A DNA stretch of 64,000 nt from positions 974,380 through 1,038,379 of the forward strand of contig NZ_LSNE01000003.1 of assembly GCF_001565895.1 (NCBI RefSeq), given 5' to 3'. The translations under genes and the position numbers were made by a program. Each line of letters starts with the position of its first letter. Within the stretch, counting starts at the first letter, position 1. The notes below the pieces were generated by a model, which was not told the DNA's origin, did not search any database, and saw only the letters and a list, made by a program, of their open reading frames with translations. The DNA comes from Paraglaciecola hydrolytica. GTDB taxonomy: Bacteria; Pseudomonadota; Gammaproteobacteria; Enterobacterales; Alteromonadaceae. Positions 47,468 through 57,194 of this stretch are shown here, piece by piece.

Positions 47468-47850
47468 TACGTTTATGTATTTCCATGGCCAACTACGTAG
47501 ATATCCCGCTCGTAAATTAATTTATTAACAATATAAGATATTTATTAACATGATAAGCAACTTTGATTTATTAACATTTCAATCAAGATTGAAATTTTTA
47601 TGTTGATAAAAAACAATAGCTTAATTTATTGTCTTCAAGTTATTTCGACTGTTTTTGTTCACCTTAATGCGTTTTTAGAGTGGAAAACAAAGCATTGATT
47701 ATTTTTTGAACTTCGCATAGTCTCTGTTTGTTAAAAATATGTAAGCGCTTTCAATAGAAATGTAAGCGCTTACAATTTTGATTTGATAGGGCTTCGCAAA
47801 ATGCAAACAGCGTTTTGCATACATAAAAAGATATGTCAGGAGATACATAA
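47468..47850. other. Promoter region of the PEP-CTERM/laminarinase operon
   Basis: An AT-rich non-coding spacer. It contains a tandem pair of LacI-type operators (listed separately) and a small inverted repeat at about 47801-47820 (ATGCAAA / TTTGCAT) in the probable leader. No gene is recognised. Confidence 0.55.
47740..47774. promoter_or_regulatory. Tandem pair of LacI-family-like operators
   Basis: Two copies, TGTAAGCGCTTTCA at 47740-47753 and the perfect palindrome TGTAAGCGCTTACA at 47761-47774. Their centres are 21 bases apart, two helical turns, on the same face of the helix. The AAGCGCTT core is typical of LacI/GalR-type regulators. The pair differs from the TGACA..TGTCA sites at 45594 and 45892, implying a second regulator. 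The sites lie 77-110 bases upstream of the PEP-CTERM gene. Confidence 0.78.
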
Positions 47851-48540
47851 ATGAACAAATTGAAGGCAATGTTGGGCGGTTTAGTGGTTATTTTTATGAG
47901 TGGGTCTTTGTCTGCAGCGATGATTACCAATGGCGATTTTGCCAACTCATGTAGCTTAAACGGTTGGCAAACCGATACTGATGGCTTTGCGGGTGGAACA
48001 AATGACTTCACTCTTGATGGCAGTGCTCCCAATTGCGCAGCTTCAATCAATGTTGATTATGCCAATACCGATGTTTATTACGCAGCCAATACACTATTTC
48101 AAAATCTCGATCTTAGTGGTGCAAGTAGCAGTACTTTTTTACTGACTATGGATTTTAGTGTCTTTAGCGAATCGAACAGTAACGAACAGGATTTTATTGC
48201 AGATTATTTCATGATTGCTTTGTTTGATGGCAGTGACTATTACAATCAACATGGCGATTTTGGGTTTTTGGTATCACCCACCGATATCGATGGTAGTCAA
48301 AACTACAACTTGTCTTTTGAGCTTGATAGCTCCTTTGCTAACCAAACTAACTGGAGTTTGGATTTTCAGGTGTTACTAGGCATTGCAGGGTTTGATACTG
48401 ACTTTTTTGGTTCCACCCTGTCTATCAGTAGTGTCAGCTTAACTGAGCAAAAAGCCGTGGTGGGTGCATCGACTCCCGCATCTTTGGCACTGTTTGCACT
48501 TGGCTTATTTGGTCTAGCTGTTCGTCGCAAAACATTTTAA
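47851..48540 (+). CDS. PEP-CTERM sorting-signal protein
   Basis: A 229-residue secreted protein. Signal peptide about 1-23 (MNKLKAMLGG...SLSA), then a beta-rich jelly-roll-like body with a few cysteines, and a C-terminal sorting signal: a TPAS motif, a hydrophobic helix (LALFALGLFGLAV) and a terminal RRK. This is the tripartite layout of PEP-CTERM substrates, with TPAS in place of canonical PEP. The body may bind glucan, since it is 14 bases upstream of, and cotranscribed with, the giant laminarinase gene. The exosortase is not in this window. Confidence 0.8.
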   Translation: MNKLKAMLGGLVVIFMSGSLSAAMITNGDFANSCSLNGWQTDTDGFAGGTNDFTLDGSAPNCAASINVDYANTDVYYAANTLFQNLDLSGASSSTFLLTMDFSVFSESNSNEQDFIADYFMIALFDGSDYYNQHGDFGFLVSPTDIDGSQNYNLSFELDSSFANQTNWSLDFQVLLGIAGFDTDFFGSTLSISSVSLTEQKAVVGASTPASLALFALGLFGLAVRRKTF

Positions 48541-48554
48541 ACAAGGATGTCAGT

Positions 48555-51500
48555 ATGAAAACCTTTAATTTATTAAGAGGTCTCGTTTGTGGCCTCTGTT
48601 TTATTTGGTCTGTTCCTTCGTTAGCAGATTGGAGCCCCATTGACGCGGGGCTTGATTTAAGCTCCTCTCGTCCAGTACTTGATCGAGTAACTCGCACCAA
48701 CAAAGTATTGGTGACCATCAAAAATACGTCTGCAACAGCCTTAGCTGGACCTTTTCACTTAGTCATTGGTAATACCTCTGTGCCTGTGGTCAATGCTGAC
48801 GGACAAACCACCGAAGAACAACCTTATCTGTTAGTGAACAAAGAACAACTTGCTGCCGGTGAGTCTTTTAACATTAATGTTGCTTTTGAGCTTACCCGTG
48901 GTGCCATCACTTTTGATTTAAGCCTACAGAATAACGCTTCAGACTGGACTATGGTGTGGAACGATGAATTTGATGGCAGCAACATTGACCTGAATAAGTG
49001 GAGCTACGCCTTAGATTGTAACGGTGGTGGCAATGCTGAAAAACAATGTTATACCGACAATGCTGAAAATGCTTATTTGGATAATGGCGTGCTCAAGATT
49101 GTGGCTAAGCCACAAGCGGGACAACCATTGCCTTATAGCTCAGCTAAATTGCTGACCAAAGGTAAAGCGGATTGGACTTACGGCCGTTTTGAAATTCGTG
49201 CCAAGGCGCCTAGAGGTCAAGGTTCATGGCCAGCAATTTGGATGTTACCGACTGAGCAAGTTTATGGTGGTTGGCCACATTCTGGTGAAATAGATATTTT
49301 TGAAGCAGTTAACCTCGGTGCGCCTTTATCTGCTGGTTCTGCCGAGGTGCAAACTGATGTATATGGCACATTGCATTATGGTAAAAGCTGGCCGAATAAC
49401 GATCATTCCGGTCATAACTATGTATTAGCGAATAAAGAAAACCCAGCGGATGCTTTTCATGTTTATGCCCTTGAATGGGAAGAGGGAGAGATGCGTTGGT
49501 ATATGGACGGCGTGTTGTATGCAACCCAGCGCCAGTCTGAAGTAACAGTAAACGGGCAAGGGCAGCCTGATGGTTTGTCACACAAAGGCTGGTATACCGA
49601 AATCAATGGTGAAGTAGTGTGGAATGCCGCTCCCTTTGATGAAAAATTTCATTTGATCTTAAATTTTGCAGTGGGTGGTAGTTGGCCTGAAAACGTTAAT
49701 ACTGGCGGTGTTGATCCCAGTGCTTTTCATCAAAATAATATCTTTGAAGTGGATTATGTGCGTGTTTATGAATGTTCAATCTCTCCGCTTAATGGCCAAG
49801 GCTGTGCCACGGTGACCCCCGGCTATGATGAGCTAATTCAAAATGGCGGCACCCTAAAACAAGGTCAAGCGCCTACGCCGGTGCCACCTTCTGATGGTAT
49901 TGCCCGCGAGTTGGTGATATTTGCCGATGAGATGCATGAAAGCTGGCCAGCTTGGGATTGTTGTGGTGGTTCAACACCAGCAGTAGTGTTAGAGGACGGA
50001 GAGCACGGCGGTGTGGTGGAGTTTGCCATCGGCTCAACACCTACCGTAGTGGGTTTTAATACCAATGTTTCTAATCTACCTAAACCCTATGATGGTTCGC
50101 CGATGTTAAATAACGGCGTATTAGAATTTGATCTTAAACTGGTCAGCGCGCCTACCAATACCAGCGCTAGTTGGAATCTTAAAGTAGAGCAAGCAGGTGC
50201 TACCACTGAGGCTGTTGTCACTATTAAAACCCCTACGACTGAATGGCAGCATTATGCTATTCCGCTACGTAATCTTGCAGGGGGTGGACTTAACCTAAAC
50301 GGTATCGACGTGGTGATGATTTTTCCTGATTGGGGACAAGGTGAAGGTGCAGTATTCAGAGTCGATAATGTGGCTTTTGTCGAAGGTGAGGTAGCTCCGC
50401 CGGGTAATGGCCTGGATAAACAGGTATTAGTGGATTTTGAACAAACTCAGGCAAGTTATGGTTTTAACAATTTTGATGGTGGGGTTTCTACTGTCATTGC
50501 CAATCCACACAGTAGCAGTGCTAATTCCAGTGCCCAAGTCGTGCAAATGCAGAAGTTTGCCGCCCAATCTTGGGGTGGTACTACTTTCAATCTAGCTGCG
50601 CCCATCGATGTAGATAATAGTTTGTTTAGCATGAAGGTGTGGTCTGATCGAGCAGTCAATGTGCTGTTTAAACTAGAGGGCATGAATGTTGAGCGCAATG
50701 TGGCTCATAGTGGTTCTGGCTGGGAAGAACTGACCTTTGACTTTAGCGGTGCAGTAGGCACAGGTGTAACAAAAATCACGGTTATTTTTGATTTAGGTAT
50801 CATGGGTAATGCTGCAGGTAATCCGAGCAACTGGACCTTTTTCTACGACGATGTTGCCTTCTATGTGGAGCCACAAAACGAGGTGCTGGATTTTGAACAA
50901 GCGGTTAACTCTTATGGGTTTAATAACTTTGATGGTGGTGTTTCTACTGTCATAGCTAACCCACATAGCACAGATATCAATATCAGTGCACAAGTGGTGC
51001 AAATGCAAAAATTTGCCGCGCAATCTTGGGGTGGTTCTACCTTAGATTTGCCTGCGCCTATTGATGTTGATGGTACAGTGTTCAAGATGAAAGTCTGGTC
51101 GAACCGAGTGGTCAATGTGTTGTTTAAGCTTGAAGGCATGAATGTCGAACGTAACGTGGCACACAGCGGTTCGGGTTGGGAAGAACTCATTTTTGACTTT
51201 GCCGGCGCAGTGGGTACTAACGTCAGTAAAATAACCATCATCTTTGATTTAGGTGTGATGGGTGATGCCAATAACAATCCAGATAATTGGACCTTCTACT
51301 ACGACGACATTACTTATCCCAAGGCTGAGGAAGTGGTTGAGCCACCACCGCCAGCCTCTGGTTTTAAAGTGGATTTTGAGTCTGCGCCCTCAAGTTACGT
51401 TTTTGTCAATTTTGATGGTGGTGTATCCACAGTTGTTGCTAACCCTCATAGTGGTGCAGGTAATAGCAGTGCCCAAGTGGTAAAAATGCAAAAATATGCT

Positions 51501-54500
51501 GGGCAGCATTGGGGTGGCTCTACCTTGAATTTGAGCTCAGCCATCAATGTTGATAATTCAGTGTTTAGCCTTAAAGTCTGGTCAGACCGAGCCGTTGATG
51601 TGCTGTTTAAACTTGAAGGCATGAATGTTGAACGCATCGTTGCTCATAGTGGTTCTGGCTGGGAGCTATTAAATTTTGATTTTGCTGGAGCAGTGGGTAG
51701 TGGTGTCAGCCAAATTACCTTGATTTTTGATTTGGGCACTTTGGGTAATGCTGATTCTGATCCGGCTAACTGGACCTTTTATTACGACGATATGGGCTTT
51801 GCAACTGACGAGGAAGCCGACTCATCTACCTTGTTAGTTGATTTTGAAGCAAGCCCTGCCAGTTATACTTTCACCAACTTTGATGGCGGCGTGGCAACGG
51901 TTATCGCCAATCCACAAAATAGTGCGGCCAATACCAGTGTGCAAGTAGCACAAATGCAAAAATTTGCAGCTCAACATTGGGGGGGCACGACGCTAAATCT
52001 GGATTCACCTGTGGATATTGATAACACTATCTTCACGATGAAAGTCTGGTCGGCACGGGCAGTTAACGTACTGTTTAAACTCGAAGGATTAAATCAAGAA
52101 CGCAACGTGGCCCATAGCGGCAGCGGCTGGGAGGTCTTGCCCTTTGATTTTACGGGAGTTACCGGCAGTCTTAGTCAAATTACCCTTATTTATGATCTGG
52201 GTATAATGGGCGATGCCGCCGGTAATGCTGCGGCTTGGACTTTTTATTTTGACGATATAGCCTATTTAGGTTCTTCAGCAGCAACAGATACCGACGGTGA
52301 TGGGGTGTTAGACGGTGATGATTTATGCCCTAATACTCCCGCGGGTACTGCAGTCGATGAAAACGGCTGTACCCTTGTGGCCAATGTTGATAGCGATGGT
52401 GACGGTGTGTATGACAATGTTGATGCCTGTCCAGGTACACCTGCAGGTACACCAGTGAATGCCGCAGGTTGTGCCATTGTTACTGGCAGTGTCACAGGTA
52501 TAGAGCAATTTAGTGCCAATGCAGTGGTATTTTATGTGAATACTGTGGGTTGGGCCGATGTGCATTATCGCCTTAACGGAGGTGGTCAACAAAATCTGCG
52601 TATGCAAAATGCTGGCTCACGCAATACCTATAACCTTGGCAATCTGACCAGTGGTGATGTGATCAGCTACAACTTTACCTATTTACAAGATAGTGGCCCG
52701 GTAATTGATTCTCCTATCGCTACTTATATTGTAGGTAATGATTTGTCTGCTGATACCGATGGTGATGGAGTGGGAGATCCTTTTGATAATTGCCCTAATA
52801 CACCAGCAGGTGATGAAGTTGATGCCAACGGCTGTACCATTGTAGTTATCGGCGACAGTGATAATGATGGTGTACTGGATGATGTTGATCTTTGCCCCAA
52901 TACCGCACCTGGTGTTGATGTAGATGCTGATGGTTGTGCCTTAATCCCCATTGACGATGCTGATAATGATGGCGTGGCTGATGAGTTTGACCAATGCCCA
53001 GCAACCCCTGCTAACAGCTTAGTTGATGCGCAAGGCTGCCCCATAGTGCAATCGGTCAGCGAAGTATCGTCGATTAATGATATTTTAGTGGGTGGTTACG
53101 GCTCTCCGCGCGCAGGTTTTGCTCTCTACGTGTTTGACAATGATTTACCCATTGTTGACGGCAGTATTTGTAATGATGGCTGCGCCACCAACTGGCCGCC
53201 GCTATTAGTGGCTGACGGTGTAGCTTCTGGTGTAGCGGGTTTAAGCACAATTACTCGTGACGATGGCAGCATCCAAGCTACCCATAACGACCGTCCTTTG
53301 TATTTTTACAGTGGTGATTTGGCCGCTGGCGATACCAACGGCGATGGTTTAGGTGGTGTGTGGCATCTGGTTGCTTACAGTATCAATATTGGCGACATTA
53401 CGCCCTTATATAGTGGTAGCACAACGTTAGAGCAACCTATCTCCTTTGACCGGGGTGATGCTTTAGTCACACGCTTTGCCGACCGTGGCCGAGATCGTCA
53501 TGCCAAAGAAGATCAGTTCCAAATTTACGATCATTACCTTTCACATTATTGGACTCACCGTACTGCACAATTTGAATTTGTCGATTATGTGGCTAAAGGT
53601 GGCTCCACCATCGAGGTTAATTTTATTACTGAATGGAAACTAGGCGCTCGTGAGTTCAGAGCTTGGTACCGCGGTTTAGGCACAGTAGCCGAATATCACG
53701 GTAACTACTTTGGTGGCGGCGCGGTAGTAGAGGTTGATAACGGTAGTTACGATTTTAACTTTAATAAAATCAGTAATGTTGGGGATCAATACCGTTACCG
53801 TGTAGTGATTGAGGATTATCGCCCGCTAAACTGGAGTGCTTCAAACGGAATGTTGCCTTTAGAGGTAGGTCAACGTATGGAAGTGGAAGTCAGCCAGTTC
53901 CTTGATGCGCCGCCTGAAGGTCGCGAAAACTACTACGGTACTACCTACTTGTACATTGTAGGGCAAGGTATGGTGCCGTGGAAAACTGTCGGTACTTTTG
54001 GTGATTTAGCCTCAGAGCGTGAAGACTCTTATCCTATTGATCAGTCTGCCTGGTTAGGCGGTAAAACCACTTTGCCTTATAACTACACCAATGAGCCAGA
54101 CAATCACTTTATGCAAATGGCCACTAACTTGTCGAATGTAAATGGTCAGGTATTTGTAGAAGGTCGTCGGGTGCATCACAGCAGTTTTATTAATGGACAA
54201 CATGATGAACACGGTGGTGAGAATGGCATATTTAATGAAGTTGTAGGCAAAGCAGGTACTCACTACGTTAATGAGAGCTGTGCAGGTTGCCACGTCCGTA
54301 ATGGTCGCGCTGCACCAGTTGCTATTGGTGAGTCATTAGATAAGTGGGTGTTCAAAGTCGGTGATATTAGCGGCGCGCCGGATGCTAATATTGGTCGTAT
54401 CTTGCAACCCAAAAATGTCGGTATTGATAACAACACCCAAGGAGAAGGCAATGTATCTATTGCTTCGTGGACCGAGAACAACGGTTTACGCTCACCAAAT

Positions 54501-55367
54501 TACCAATTCAGTAAAGCTACACCTGCACAGTTTTCGGCACGTATAGCGCCACAACTGGTGGGTTTAGGTTTGTTAGAAGCCATTCCTGAATCGGCCATCA
54601 TCGCCATGGAAGACGCTGATGATCTAGATGATGATGGGATCTCAGGTCGCGCCCAACGCACATTAGATCCACAGACTGGTGAAACCCGTTTAGGCCGCTT
54701 TGGTTATAAAGCTGCGGCTTTTAGTATCAAACATCAGGTAGCCACTGCCTTTAACAATGATATGGGTGTTATGAATAGCATATTGCCTGAGCCAGATTGT
54801 GGTTCTGCGCAAACGACTTGTGGAGTTGCAGGTTCAGAAGTTTCCGACAAACACCTGGATGAACTGAGTAAATATATTTCATTGTTGGGCGTGCGCGCAC
54901 AACGTGATATTGATAGTACGCAAGTTCAACAAGGTAAAGCCCTGTTCTCCAACATTGGTTGTGTGGGTTGTCATACTGATACTTTACAAACCAGTGAATT
55001 CCATCCTTTATCGGAGTTAAGAAGTCAAACCATCCATCCTTATACTGACTTGCTATTGCATGATATGGGGGAAGGTTTAGCTGATTCCTTGGCTGAAGGG
55101 CAGGCCAGTGGTGCCGAATGGCGTACTGCGCCGTTATGGGGTTTAGGGTTGTCAGCTTGTGTGACGGCCGGCGTAACCAATCCTATCGGAGGCCAAGGCA
55201 ATGAAATATGCACACCGGAACATAGTTATTTGCATGATGGTCGTGCACGTACTATTGAAGAAGCTGTGTTGTGGCATGGTGGCGAATCTGCGGCATCAAG
55301 AGTCGCTTTTGAAAGCCTTAACTCAGGTGATAAAGCCGCAGTTTTGGCGTTTTTAAACTCTTTATAA
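48555..55367 (+). CDS. Multidomain laminarinase-di-haem oxidoreductase fusion
   Basis: A 2270-residue secreted protein. Order, with approximate residues: signal peptide 1-24; Ig-like domain 25-128; GH16 endo-beta-1,3-glucanase 131-406 with catalytic E245-I-D247-I-F-E250; a galactose-binding-like carbohydrate module 449-613; four tandem beta-sandwich repeats of about 150 residues (626-1238); calcium-binding thrombospondin-3 repeats (1245-1300, 1398-1496) around a CBM56-like beta-1,3-glucan module (1313-1393); a PF03640-like 'secreted repeat' 1506-1607; and a DHOR/DUF1111 di-haem cytochrome c oxidoreductase 1620-2270 with haem sites C1909-x2-C1912-H1913 and C2136-x2-C2139-H2140. It should be exported by Sec and need Ccm haem attachment. 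No sorting signal is seen at the C-terminus. One open frame supports a real fusion; the redox role is unknown. Confidence 0.88.
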   Translation: MKTFNLLRGLVCGLCFIWSVPSLADWSPIDAGLDLSSSRPVLDRVTRTNKVLVTIKNTSATALAGPFHLVIGNTSVPVVNADGQTTEEQPYLLVNKEQLAAGESFNINVAFELTRGAITFDLSLQNNASDWTMVWNDEFDGSNIDLNKWSYALDCNGGGNAEKQCYTDNAENAYLDNGVLKIVAKPQAGQPLPYSSAKLLTKGKADWTYGRFEIRAKAPRGQGSWPAIWMLPTEQVYGGWPHSGEIDIFEAVNLGAPLSAGSAEVQTDVYGTLHYGKSWPNNDHSGHNYVLANKENPADAFHVYALEWEEGEMRWYMDGVLYATQRQSEVTVNGQGQPDGLSHKGWYTEINGEVVWNAAPFDEKFHLILNFAVGGSWPENVNTGGVDPSAFHQNNIFEVDYVRVYECSISPLNGQGCATVTPGYDELIQNGGTLKQGQAPTPVPPSDGIARELVIFADEMHESWPAWDCCGGSTPAVVLEDGEHGGVVEFAIGSTPTVVGFNTNVSNLPKPYDGSPMLNNGVLEFDLKLVSAPTNTSASWNLKVEQAGATTEAVVTIKTPTTEWQHYAIPLRNLAGGGLNLNGIDVVMIFPDWGQGEGAVFRVDNVAFVEGEVAPPGNGLDKQVLVDFEQTQASYGFNNFDGGVSTVIANPHSSSANSSAQVVQMQKFAAQSWGGTTFNLAAPIDVDNSLFSMKVWSDRAVNVLFKLEGMNVERNVAHSGSGWEELTFDFSGAVGTGVTKITVIFDLGIMGNAAGNPSNWTFFYDDVAFYVEPQNEVLDFEQAVNSYGFNNFDGGVSTVIANPHSTDINISAQVVQMQKFAAQSWGGSTLDLPAPIDVDGTVFKMKVWSNRVVNVLFKLEGMNVERNVAHSGSGWEELIFDFAGAVGTNVSKITIIFDLGVMGDANNNPDNWTFYYDDITYPKAEEVVEPPPPASGFKVDFESAPSSYVFVNFDGGVSTVVANPHSGAGNSSAQVVKMQKYAGQHWGGSTLNLSSAINVDNSVFSLKVWSDRAVDVLFKLEGMNVERIVAHSGSGWELLNFDFAGAVGSGVSQITLIFDLGTLGNADSDPANWTFYYDDMGFATDEEADSSTLLVDFEASPASYTFTNFDGGVATVIANPQNSAANTSVQVAQMQKFAAQHWGGTTLNLDSPVDIDNTIFTMKVWSARAVNVLFKLEGLNQERNVAHSGSGWEVLPFDFTGVTGSLSQITLIYDLGIMGDAAGNAAAWTFYFDDIAYLGSSAATDTDGDGVLDGDDLCPNTPAGTAVDENGCTLVANVDSDGDGVYDNVDACPGTPAGTPVNAAGCAIVTGSVTGIEQFSANAVVFYVNTVGWADVHYRLNGGGQQNLRMQNAGSRNTYNLGNLTSGDVISYNFTYLQDSGPVIDSPIATYIVGNDLSADTDGDGVGDPFDNCPNTPAGDEVDANGCTIVVIGDSDNDGVLDDVDLCPNTAPGVDVDADGCALIPIDDADNDGVADEFDQCPATPANSLVDAQGCPIVQSVSEVSSINDILVGGYGSPRAGFALYVFDNDLPIVDGSICNDGCATNWPPLLVADGVASGVAGLSTITRDDGSIQATHNDRPLYFYSGDLAAGDTNGDGLGGVWHLVAYSINIGDITPLYSGSTTLEQPISFDRGDALVTRFADRGRDRHAKEDQFQIYDHYLSHYWTHRTAQFEFVDYVAKGGSTIEVNFITEWKLGAREFRAWYRGLGTVAEYHGNYFGGGAVVEVDNGSYDFNFNKISNVGDQYRYRVVIEDYRPLNWSASNGMLPLEVGQRMEVEVSQFLDAPPEGRENYYGTTYLYIVGQGMVPWKTVGTFGDLASEREDSYPIDQSAWLGGKTTLPYNYTNEPDNHFMQMATNLSNVNGQVFVEGRRVHHSSFINGQHDEHGGENGIFNEVVGKAGTHYVNESCAGCHVRNGRAAPVAIGESLDKWVFKVGDISGAPDANIGRILQPKNVGIDNNTQGEGNVSIASWTENNGLRSPNYQFSKATPAQFSARIAPQLVGLGLLEAIPESAIIAMEDADDLDDDGISGRAQRTLDPQTGETRLGRFGYKAAAFSIKHQVATAFNNDMGVMNSILPEPDCGSAQTTCGVAGSEVSDKHLDELSKYISLLGVRAQRDIDSTQVQQGKALFSNIGCVGCHTDTLQTSEFHPLSELRSQTIHPYTDLLLHDMGEGLADSLAEGQASGAEWRTAPLWGLGLSACVTAGVTNPIGGQGNEICTPEHSYLHDGRARTIEEAVLWHGGESAASRVAFESLNSGDKAAVLAFLNSL
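50431..52267 (+). repeat. Four tandem intragenic repeats of about 450-480 bases
   Basis: Coding repeats starting near 50431, 50884, 51368 and 51838, each encoding a module with VDFE..., NNFDGGVSTVIANPHS, MKVWS.R.VNVLFKLEG and NWTFYYDD. Similarity is high at the DNA level between units 1 and 2. They are likely carbohydrate-binding beta-sandwiches. They can recombine or collapse in assembly. Confidence 0.85.
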
Positions 55368-55395
55368 ACGTTAGATTCTGATAATCAATAATAAG

Positions 55396-55429
55396 GCCCT
55401 AAGCTGTTAAACCAGCTTAGGGGCTTTTT
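55396..55429 (+). terminator. Terminator of the laminarinase operon
   Basis: Stem CCCTAAGCTG/CAGCTTAGGG with a 6-base loop, followed by TTTTT, 29 bases after the stop codon. Confidence 0.9.
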
Positions 55430-55465
55430 GTTATTTACCTTTCATCAAATTTTAAATTGACTAAG

Positions 55466-55485
55466 TATACAGTGGTTTATACAGT
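55466..55485. promoter_or_regulatory. Possible LexA-like half-sites upstream of dinB
   Basis: Two direct copies of TATACAGT at 55466-55473 and 55478-55485, the second continuing as TATACAGTATA. The arrangement lacks the CTGT-N8-ACAG inverted repeat of gammaproteobacterial LexA sites, so SOS control is plausible for dinB but not shown. Confidence 0.3.
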
Positions 55486-55538
55486 ATATTTATTCAGTCT
55501 TTCTGCACACAGAGCTAAGGCTCTTCGATGTTTTCAAC

Positions 55539-56609
55539 ATGCGTAAAATAATACATATCGACATGGACTGCTTTTACGCAGCGGTAGAAATGCGCGACAA
55601 CCCCGCTTTGCGAGAAGTGCCTTTAGCCATTGGCGGCAGTAGTGACAGGCGTGGAGTGATTTCTACCTGTAATTATATTGCCCGTCAATTTGGCGTGCGT
55701 TCTGCCATGGCCACAGCTCATGCGTTTAAACTCTGTCCTAATTTAGTTTTGGCTCCTGGGCGTATGGAAGTTTACAGTGATATTTCTAAACAAATCCGTG
55801 AAATTTTTGCCCGCTATACCGATAAAATCGAACCATTGTCACTCGACGAAGCCTACTTGGATGTGAGTGATTCAGAGTTGTTTGCTGGCAGTGCCACTTT
55901 GATCGCTCAGGATATTCGCAAGGCAATTTTTGCCGAAACTGGCTTGACGGCCTCAGCAGGCGTAGCACCCTGTAAATTTGTCGCCAAAATTGCCAGCGAC
56001 GAAAACAAGCCAGATGGTATTTGTGTGATAACCCCAGACAAGTTGGATGCTTTTGTCTTAAAACAGCCTCTACGTAAAATTCCTGGTGTAGGTAAAGTTA
56101 CCTGTGAAAAACTCAATACTATGGGTTTGCACACGTGTGCGGATGTAAGACAGTTTCCTTTTGATGAATTGATTAAACGTTTTGGTAAATTTGGTGCGGT
56201 GATTTGGGCCCGAAGCCACGGTGAAGATGAACGAGAGCTGCAAACCGACAGACTACGTAAATCGGTCGGTGTGGAGCGCACTATGGCCCAAGACATTAGC
56301 AGTAAAACCGAGTGCCAGCAAATGGTTGAAGCCTTGTTTCCTATGTTAAAAAAACGTTTGCTCAAAGCCAGCCCCGATCTGCATATTCAAAGTCAGGGGA
56401 TCAAATTAAAATTCAGTGATTTTCAACAAACTACCGTTGAACACCGTTGCAAGGTACTAACTAAAAGCTATTTTGCAGAGCTACTGAAGCAAGCCCTTGA
56501 ACGCCAGCAAAACCGTGGCATCCGCTTAGTCGGCTTACATGTGGGTTTAATGCCAGAGCGCACAGAGCAACAACTGAGTTTTGATTTTAACCATCAAATG
56601 TCGAGCTAA
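55539..56609 (+). CDS. dinB: DNA polymerase IV
   Basis: A 356-residue Y-family translesion polymerase. Catalytic carboxylates are D8 in HIDMDCF and the DE of SLDEAYLD. Further motifs are [36 protein letters not shown] (the core of palm and fingers) and the helix-hairpin-helix [12 protein letters not shown]. The little-finger domain completes the normal length of about 350. It has its own promoter after a strong terminator. It bypasses N2-guanine and other lesions and is SOS-induced in relatives. Confidence 0.96.
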   Translation: MRKIIHIDMDCFYAAVEMRDNPALREVPLAIGGSSDRRGVISTCNYIARQFGVRSAMATAHAFKLCPNLVLAPGRMEVYSDISKQIREIFARYTDKIEPLSLDEAYLDVSDSELFAGSATLIAQDIRKAIFAETGLTASAGVAPCKFVAKIASDENKPDGICVITPDKLDAFVLKQPLRKIPGVGKVTCEKLNTMGLHTCADVRQFPFDELIKRFGKFGAVIWARSHGEDERELQTDRLRKSVGVERTMAQDISSKTECQQMVEALFPMLKKRLLKASPDLHIQSQGIKLKFSDFQQTTVEHRCKVLTKSYFAELLKQALERQQNRGIRLVGLHVGLMPERTEQQLSFDFNHQMSS

Positions 56610-56648
56610 TAAAGCCCTTACATGGCAGATGCAGATCATATTGCTTAG

Positions 56649-57128
56649 TTATTGAATCTTTAGTAGCTCCATATCAAACATCAGTGCTTCATCATAACCA
56701 GCGTTGGATGGCTGGGATTTACAGCCATAAGCGAGTTTTGCTGGTACATAAACAAGCCATGAATCACCTACCACCATTTCGCTTAAGGCCAGTTTCCAGC
56801 CTTCAATGACTTTAGAAACGGGCAGAGCTGCACGGATGCCACTATCAATGACCGTTCCATCCAAGCGGCGGGTAATATAATTGACTAACACGGTATCGCC
56901 TGATTTGGGATGTTGAGTGCCCTTACCTTGCTGGACTATTTTGTATTGATAACCCAGCGGCGATTTTTGTACACCTTGTTGTTTGGCGTTTTTGATAAAA
57001 AACATTTGTGCATTTACCTGATTTAAAGCCGCGCCAGGTTTAGTGCACACCTCTGAAGTTGAACTACAACTGGTTAAAATAACCATGGTTAAAGAGGCTA
57101 TAAGAGGCCGAGCAAAAATCTTGTTCAT
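56649..57128 (-). CDS. FKBP-type peptidyl-prolyl isomerase lipoprotein
   Basis: A 159-residue lipoprotein with lipobox ILTSC (C21). An FKBP domain (about residues 55-157) has GYQYKIVQQGKGTQHPKSGDTVLVNY, the usual start of an FKBP, followed by GTVIDSG and the loop PAKLAYG. An N-terminal helical linker (NQVNAQMFFIKNAKQQGV) resembles the dimerisation helix of FkpA/Mip-like proteins, shortened. It assists envelope protein folding. It is convergent with dinB. Confidence 0.9.
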   Translation of the reverse strand: MNKIFARPLIASLTMVILTSCSSTSEVCTKPGAALNQVNAQMFFIKNAKQQGVQKSPLGYQYKIVQQGKGTQHPKSGDTVLVNYITRRLDGTVIDSGIRAALPVSKVIEGWKLALSEMVVGDSWLVYVPAKLAYGCKSQPSNAGYDEALMFDMELLKIQ

Positions 57129-57194
57129 GTTGAATTCTATCTATTTATACTATGTCGCCAAATAGTAAATAATTCAGCGGCTTATAGATAGGGA

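Noticed and set aside
50431-52267. CRISPR-like or satellite repeat
   Set aside because: The repeats are in frame, about 450-480 bases long and encode folded modules.
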